Source: JBBCJT01 sp037190665 (lineage in GTDB: Bacteria; Pseudomonadota; Alphaproteobacteria; Acetobacterales; Acetobacteraceae). Taken from it: 18,960 nucleotides of DNA. Under the pieces are notes generated by a model that saw only the letters and a program-made list of their open reading frames with translations, had not been told where the DNA came from and searched no databases. The DNA is taken from positions 1-18,960 of the forward strand of contig JBBCJT010000241.1 in assembly GCA_037190665.1 (NCBI GenBank). Direction: 5' to 3'. The translations under genes were made by a program, and so were the position numbers. Shown piece by piece: positions 15,169-18,960 of the stretch; position 1 is the first letter of the stretch, and each line of letters starts with the position of its first letter.

Positions 15169-15650
15169 CGGCACTGGCCGAAGGATGCCGTGCCGCAGAT
15201 GCGGGTGCCGTCCGTCCAGCGCGCGCCGTCGAGCCGCGCGGAGGTGAGGTCGGCGCCGGACAGGTCGGCCCCGGTCAGGTCCGCCTCGCGCAGGTTGGCG
15301 CCGAACAGCGTCGCGCGGCGCAGGTCGGCGCGGATCAGCGTCGCCCCCGACAGGTTCGCCCGCGTCATGTCCGCGCTCAGCAGCGTCGCCTCGGTCAGGT
15401 CCGCCTTGGACAGGTCCGCGGACACGAAGCGCGCGTCGGTCGCCTCCACCTTGGCGAGCTTCGCGCCGGACAGGTCGCCGCGCCGGAAGCTCGAATCCCG
15501 CAGCACCGCGCCTGTCAGGTCGGCGCCGCGCAGGTTCGCCTGATCCAGCAGGCAGCGTCGCCAGACGACATTTGGTCCCGCCCCGTCGGTGCAGGCCGCG
15601 TTGGCCTGAAAGGCCAGGAGGAGAATCGCCAGGGCGGGTAGCGCGCGCAT
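15165..15650 (-). CDS. Exported pentapeptide-repeat protein
   Basis: The 161-residue product is a right-handed beta-helix of pentapeptide repeats with a Sec signal peptide. ATG 15650 is chosen because it starts directly with MRALPALAILLLAFQANA and a likely cleavage site after Ala18; a TTG at 15686 would add 12 residues before the signal. Mature sequence contains A(D/N)LxX repeats from about residue 37 to 140 (for example ANLRGADLTGAVL, EADLTGADLSGADL). Cysteines C20 and C33 flank the N-terminal side and C152 and C160 the C-terminal side, suggesting two disulfides capping the solenoid in the periplasm. The lipobox fit at Cys20 is poor (NAAC). No enzymatic residues are evident and the function is unknown. 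The stop overlaps the uvrD start (ATGA). Its own promoter appears to produce a leaderless message. Confidence 0.85.
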   Translation of the reverse strand: MRALPALAILLLAFQANAACTDGAGPNVVWRRCLLDQANLRGADLTGAVLRDSSFRRGDLSGAKLAKVEATDARFVSADLSKADLTEATLLSADMTRANLSGATLIRADLRRATLFGANLREADLTGADLSGADLTSARLDGARWTDGTRICGTASFGQCR

Positions 15651-15657
15651 GGCCGAG

Positions 15658-15686
15658 CATATAGAACGCCTCGCGAACCCGTCCAA
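15658..15686 (-). promoter_or_regulatory. Sigma-70-like promoter giving a probable leaderless transcript
   Basis: On the minus strand, TTGGAC (15686-15681) and TATATG (15663-15658) are separated by exactly 17 bases. The -10 box is only seven bases before the ATG at 15650. Transcription would start at or within a base or two of that ATG, leaving no room for a ribosome binding site, and none is seen. The box pair also occupies the 38-base gap shared with the divergent transporter gene. Confidence 0.6.
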
Positions 15687-15688
15687 AC

Positions 15689-16636
15689 GTGCCCGTGCTC
15701 CGTTTCCTCGAATGGTCCGCCGCGCGCGGCTCGCTGCTGCTGGCGGTGGGTGTGTTCGGTGGCGTTCTGATCCCGCCGCTGGCCGCTGCCTTCAACGGCG
15801 TGATCGCGCCCTGTGTCGTCGCGCTGATGACACTGGTGCTGCTGCGCGTGGACATCGCCGCCGCCTTCGCCCATCTGCGCCGGCCGGTCCGGCTCGCTGG
15901 GGTGGTGGCCTTCATGCTGCTGGTCTGCCCGGTGCTGACCGCCGGCGTGGTACATCTGGCGGGGCTGGAGGCGGGGATCGCCGCCGGGGTGGTGATCTTC
16001 GCCACCGGCTGCGCGGCCACCTCCTCGCCCGCCTTCGCGCGGCTGGTGGGGCTCGATGCGGAGCTGTCGCTGCTCGCCACGCTCGCCGGCACGCTGGTGG
16101 TGCCGCTGACCGCGCCCCCGATCGCCTTCGCGCTGATGGGCGTGGACCTCGCGATCTCGCTGCCGGCCTTCATGGCCCGGCTGGTCGTCGTGGTCGGGCT
16201 GCCGCTCGCGCTCTCGCTCGCCATCCGCCGCATCGCGGGGCAGGAACGCCTCGCCCCGCTGGGCCGCGCGGTGGACGGGGCGACGGTGTGGCTGGTGGTG
16301 ATCTACGGCTTCGGCGTGATGGACGGGCTGACGGCGCGGCTGTTCGCCGACCCGTTCTGGGTGATGGAAGCCCTGGTCGCGGCGTTCGCCGTGAATTTCG
16401 GCCTGAACGCGGCCACCGCGATCGCCTTCTGGTGGTGGCTCGGCCGGCGGGAGGCGCTGACCACGGGGCTGATGAGCGGCAACCGCAACATGGCCCTGTA
16501 TCTGGCCGCGTTGCCGGCCGCAGCCGATCCGCGCGTGGCGCTGTTCTTCGCGCTCTGCCAGTTCCCGCTGTTCCTGAGCGTGTTCCTGCTGGCGCCGATC
16601 TACCGCCGCCTCGTTGGGCCGCCGGACCAGAGCTAG
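15689..16636 (+). CDS. SBF-like (bile acid:sodium symporter family) membrane transporter
   Basis: This is a very hydrophobic inner-membrane protein of 315 residues with about nine to ten transmembrane segments, for example SLLLAVGVFGGVLIPPL near the N-terminus and ALFFALCQFPLFLSVFLLAP near the C-terminus. The pattern of two similar halves fits the BASS/SBF superfamily: ATGCAATSSPAFARL in the middle and a late GLMSGNRNMALYLAALP resembling the conserved G-x-R-N region. The substrate cannot be told; organic anions are typical, and some relatives move pantoate, pyruvate or arsenite. The start is GTG 15689 without a clear ribosome binding site; GTG 15695 is possible. It is divergent from the pentapeptide gene with 38 bases between, so its promoter must lie within that gene or the gap. 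Confidence 0.8.
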   Translation: MPVLRFLEWSAARGSLLLAVGVFGGVLIPPLAAAFNGVIAPCVVALMTLVLLRVDIAAAFAHLRRPVRLAGVVAFMLLVCPVLTAGVVHLAGLEAGIAAGVVIFATGCAATSSPAFARLVGLDAELSLLATLAGTLVVPLTAPPIAFALMGVDLAISLPAFMARLVVVVGLPLALSLAIRRIAGQERLAPLGRAVDGATVWLVVIYGFGVMDGLTARLFADPFWVMEALVAAFAVNFGLNAATAIAFWWWLGRREALTTGLMSGNRNMALYLAALPAAADPRVALFFALCQFPLFLSVFLLAPIYRRLVGPPDQS

Positions 16637-16701
16637 CGCCCGTGCCGTTTCCGGGTCGGCGGAAAATGCACTAGACGCGCCGGCGACCCAGGGAGAGACG
16701 C

Positions 16702-18372
16702 ATGCCGACCGATTTGGAGATCGCGCGCGCGGCCAGGCTGCGCCCCATCGCCGAGATCGCCGCCAGGGCCGGCATTCCCGATGCCGCACTGCTCCCCTAC
16801 GGCCGCTTCAAGGCCAAGATCGGTTTCGAGGCGCTGGACGGCGCCGCCGACCGACCGCGCGGCAAGCTGGTGCTGGTCACTGGCATCAGCCCCACGGCGG
16901 CGGGCGAGGGCAAGACCACCACCTCCGTCGGGCTCGCGGATGCGCTCAATGTATCCGGCACGCGCGCCATGCTGTGCCTGCGCGAGCCCTCGCTCGGCCC
17001 GTGCTTCGGCATGAAGGGCGGGGCGACCGGCGGCGGGCGGGCGCAGGTCGCGCCGATGGAGGAGATCAACCTCCATTTCACCGGCGATTTCCACGCCATC
17101 ACCTCCGCAGCCAACCTGCTCGCGGCGATGCTGGACAACCACCTCTACTGGGGCAACGCGCTGGGCATCGACCCGCGCCGCATCTCCTGGCGGCGGTCGA
17201 TGGACATGAACGACCGGGCGCTGCGCCAGATCGTCAACGGGCTCGGCGGCGCGGTCAACGGCAGCCCGCGCGAGGACGGGTTCGACATCACGGTGGCCTC
17301 CGAGGTGATGGCGATCTTCTGCCTCGCCCGCAATCTGGAGGATCTGCAGCAGCGGCTGGGCCGCATCGTGGTGGCCACGCGCCGCGACGGCAGCTTCGTC
17401 ACCGCCCGCGACCTGAAGGCGGATGGCGCGATGGCGGTGCTGCTGCGGGAGGCGCTGCAACCCAACCTTGTGCAGACGCTGGAAGGCTCGCCCGCGCTGG
17501 TACATGGCGGGCCGTTCGCCAACATCGCCCATGGCTGCAACTCGCTGATCGCGACACGGCTCGGCCTGTCGCTCGCGGACGTGGTTGTGACCGAGGCCGG
17601 GTTCGGCGCCGATCTGGGCGCGGAGAAGTTCTGCGACATCAAGTGCCGCATCGGCGGCATCGCGCCGGATTGCGCGGTGATCGTCGCCACCGCGCGCGCG
17701 CTGAAGATGCATGGCGGCGTGGCCAGGGCCGATCTGGGCCGCGAGGACGTCGAGGCGGTGGAGCGCGGTGCGGCGAACCTCGAACGCCATGTCGAGAACA
17801 TGGCGCTGTTCGGCCTGCCCGTCGTCGTGGCGCTGAACCGCTTCACCACCGACACCGATGCCGAGATCGCCTGCGTGCAGGCGCGGATGCGCGCACTCGG
17901 CGTCGAGGCGATCCCGTGCACGCATTGGGGCGATGGCGCGTCCGGCGCGGTGGCGCTGGCGGATGCGGTGCGGCGGCAGCTCGCGGCCGGGCAGGCGCGG
18001 TTCGCGCCGCTCTATCCGGACGAGACGACACTCGCGCAGAAGATCCGCACCGTGGCGCGCCGCATCTACCGCGCCGCCGACATCTCGCTGCCCGCCGCCG
18101 TCGATCGCCGGCTCGCCGACTGGCAGAAGGCCGGGTTCGGCCATCTGCCGGTCTGCATCGCCAAGACGCAGTACAGCTTCAGCAGCGACCCCACCGTGCT
18201 GGGCGCGCCGGAAGGCCATGTCCTGCCGGTGCGCGAGGTGCGGCTGATGGCGGGCGCGGGCTTCGTGACCGCGATCGCGGGCGACATCATGACCATGCCC
18301 GGCCTGCCGCGCGTGCCGGCCGCGGAGACGATCCGCCTCGATGCGGCGGGGCAGATCGAGGGACTGTCCTGA
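16702..18372 (+). CDS. fhs: Formate-tetrahydrofolate ligase
   Basis: Fhs condenses formate with tetrahydrofolate using ATP to make 10-formyl-THF, feeding one-carbon units to purine, fMet and serine synthesis. The 556-residue length matches the bacterial family (about 557). The P-loop PTAAGEGKTTT has K71. Signature regions MKGGATGGGRAQVAPMEEIN (from M104) and LVHGGPFANIAHGCNS are intact, as is the AGFGADLGAEKFCDIKCR block. The ATG at 16702 has GGGAG (16691-16695) six bases upstream, a good ribosome binding site. The 65-base gap before it contains a small TTTCCG/CGGAAA hairpin (16648-16665) and a CTAGAC box about 26 bases before the ATG that could be a -10 element. folD and other folate genes are not in the window. 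Identity is secure. Confidence 0.97.
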   Translation: MPTDLEIARAARLRPIAEIAARAGIPDAALLPYGRFKAKIGFEALDGAADRPRGKLVLVTGISPTAAGEGKTTTSVGLADALNVSGTRAMLCLREPSLGPCFGMKGGATGGGRAQVAPMEEINLHFTGDFHAITSAANLLAAMLDNHLYWGNALGIDPRRISWRRSMDMNDRALRQIVNGLGGAVNGSPREDGFDITVASEVMAIFCLARNLEDLQQRLGRIVVATRRDGSFVTARDLKADGAMAVLLREALQPNLVQTLEGSPALVHGGPFANIAHGCNSLIATRLGLSLADVVVTEAGFGADLGAEKFCDIKCRIGGIAPDCAVIVATARALKMHGGVARADLGREDVEAVERGAANLERHVENMALFGLPVVVALNRFTTDTDAEIACVQARMRALGVEAIPCTHWGDGASGAVALADAVRRQLAAGQARFAPLYPDETTLAQKIRTVARRIYRAADISLPAAVDRRLADWQKAGFGHLPVCIAKTQYSFSSDPTVLGAPEGHVLPVREVRLMAGAGFVTAIAGDIMTMPGLPRVPAAETIRLDAAGQIEGLS

Positions 18373-18424
18373 TACCGGCCATCGCTGGTGTCAGGTCCAT
18401 GCTTGCCCTCGCGCGCCGGGGGCA

Positions 18425-18444
18425 GGCCGGGGTTCAAACCGGCC
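18425..18444 (+). terminator. Hairpin between fhs and the UPF0173 gene
   Basis: GGCCGG (18425-18430) and CCGGCC (18439-18444) form a perfect 6-bp stem around an eight-base loop, about 50 bases after the fhs stop. No T-run follows. It may mark the fhs 3' end weakly. Confidence 0.25.
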
Positions 18445-18459
18445 CGCCCTTGGTCTAGA
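18433..18459 (+). promoter_or_regulatory. Weak promoter-like pair before the UPF0173 gene
   Basis: TTCAAA (18433-18438) and TCTAGA (18454-18459) lie 15 bases apart, and the second box ends 34 bases before the ATG. The spacing is short. The main support is that similar TAGA-type boxes lie at comparable distances before fhs and bamD. Confidence 0.2.
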
Positions 18460-18493
18460 GCGCGAGGGGCACAGGCACGGTGAGGGCGTTTTC

Positions 18494-18960
18494 ATGAAGA
18501 TCACCTGGTTCGGACATTCCGCGTTCCGTCTGGAATTCGGCAGCGCGGTGGTGCTGATCGACCCGTTCCTCAGCGGCAATCCCTCCTTCAAGGGCGATGC
18601 CGTGGCGGCGTCCGCCGGGGCGACGCATGTCGTGCTGACGCACGGCCATGGCGACCATGTCGGCGACACCGTCGCGATCGTCGAGCGCACGGGCGCCAAG
18701 CTGGTCGCGACCTTCGAGCTCTGCCAGTACCTCGCAGGCAAGGGCGTGAAGGCGACCGATCCGATGAACACGGGCGGCACCACGGATCAGGGCGAGTTCA
18801 CCGTATCGCTGACCATCGCCTTCCATTCGTCGTCGGAGGCGGACGCGAACGGGGTGATCCAGACGCTCGGCCTGCCGAACGGCGTGGTCATCACGCCGAA
18901 ATCGGCCTCCGAGCCGACGGTCTACCACCTGGGCGACACCGACATCTTCTCGGACATGGG
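18494..18960 (+). CDS. UPF0173 metal-dependent hydrolase (metallo-beta-lactamase fold), 3'-truncated by the window edge
   Basis: The first 155 residues of a UPF0173 protein are present, with no stop before the window ends. MKITWFGHSAFRLEF with H8, then IDPFLSGNP, is the family's opening. The metal-binding HxHxDH motif is LTHGHGDHVGD, with H50, H52, D54 and H55. A later YHLGDTDIFSDM carries the bridging aspartate. The full family length is about 225-230 residues, so roughly a third is missing. The family is a single-domain metallo-beta-lactamase-fold hydrolase of unknown physiological substrate. The ATG at 18494 has GAGG (18482-18485) eight bases upstream. It lies 121 bases after fhs and may be separately transcribed. 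Confidence 0.93.
   Translation, partial: MKITWFGHSAFRLEFGSAVVLIDPFLSGNPSFKGDAVAASAGATHVVLTHGHGDHVGDTVAIVERTGAKLVATFELCQYLAGKGVKATDPMNTGGTTDQGEFTVSLTIAFHSSSEADANGVIQTLGLPNGVVITPKSASEPTVYHLGDTDIFSDM

Noticed and set aside
13018..15543. 841-residue plus-strand frame opposite uvrD and the pentapeptide gene
   Set aside because: Antisense to uvrD with all helicase motifs; its repetitive Ser/Ala/Arg tail is just the complement of the pentapeptide repeats.
15164..15546. Repeated CAGGTCGGCG-like units resembling a repeat array
   Set aside because: They are the codons of the pentapeptide repeats in a single reading frame, not a CRISPR or DNA repeat array; there are no unique spacers.
15169..16233. 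Upstream extension of the uvrD frame to 16233
   Set aside because: The extra 355 residues are low-complexity shadow opposite the transporter and pentapeptide genes; MSYLDRLNAEQ at 15168 is the family start and overlaps the preceding stop.
18425..18444. Possible tRNA T-arm (GGTTCAAA loop between GGCCGG and CCGGCC)
   Set aside because: The loop is eight bases instead of seven, and no acceptor stem, anticodon arm or D-arm can be drawn around it on either strand.
1..18960. A novel defence, mobile or biosynthetic system
   Set aside because: I looked for transposases, integrases, toxin-antitoxin pairs, restriction genes, biosynthetic genes and CRISPR repeats on both strands and found none; nearly all genes are conserved housekeeping genes.

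Overview
The window reads as a GC-rich alphaproteobacterial chromosome segment, most likely from the Acetobacteraceae or a near relative. That is an inference from the gene order ftsZ-lpxC-bamD-recN-ligA, the FtsZ C-terminal peptide and the very high GC at third codon positions; no rRNA or marker search could be run. Almost everything is core housekeeping. I see no mobile element, CRISPR array, tRNA, rRNA, toxin-antitoxin pair or defence island.

Plus strand, 1-9707: the 3' part of ftsZ (end of the division and cell wall cluster), then a 430-base gap with hairpins, a dispersed-repeat-like element and a perfect palindrome. Next comes lpxC (lipid A synthesis), followed by a tightly packed run: bamD (outer-membrane assembly lipoprotein), recN, a GNAT acetyltransferase and ligA (DNA repair, with 4-base stop/start overlaps), a small IsdG/HmoA-like haem monooxygenase, a two-helix membrane protein of unknown function, and an acetylpolyamine amidohydrolase of the histone deacetylase fold. 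This last gene converges on an M24B aminopeptidase (minus strand, 9702-11465) so closely that both stop codons lie inside the palindrome CTATAG.

Middle, 11466-12106: a divergent gap with a consensus -35 box, then a small DUF1127 gene ending in a strong intrinsic terminator.

Minus strand, 15650 down to 12107: an operon of three genes joined by ATGA overlaps, namely an exported pentapeptide-repeat protein, a UvrD/PcrA helicase and the ribosomal protein L11 methyltransferase PrmA. A good sigma-70-like promoter sits so close to the first ATG that the message would be leaderless.

Plus strand, 15689-18960: a divergently transcribed SBF-like multi-pass transporter, formate-tetrahydrofolate ligase (fhs), and the 5' part of a UPF0173 metallo-hydrolase that runs off the end of the window.

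Nothing here looks like a wholly new system. The most distinctive observations are the apparently leaderless pentapeptide-uvrD-prmA operon with its exported, cysteine-capped solenoid, the 24-bp tandem repeat inside the GNAT gene between recN and ligA, and a membrane protein gene whose likely ATG is one base out of frame.
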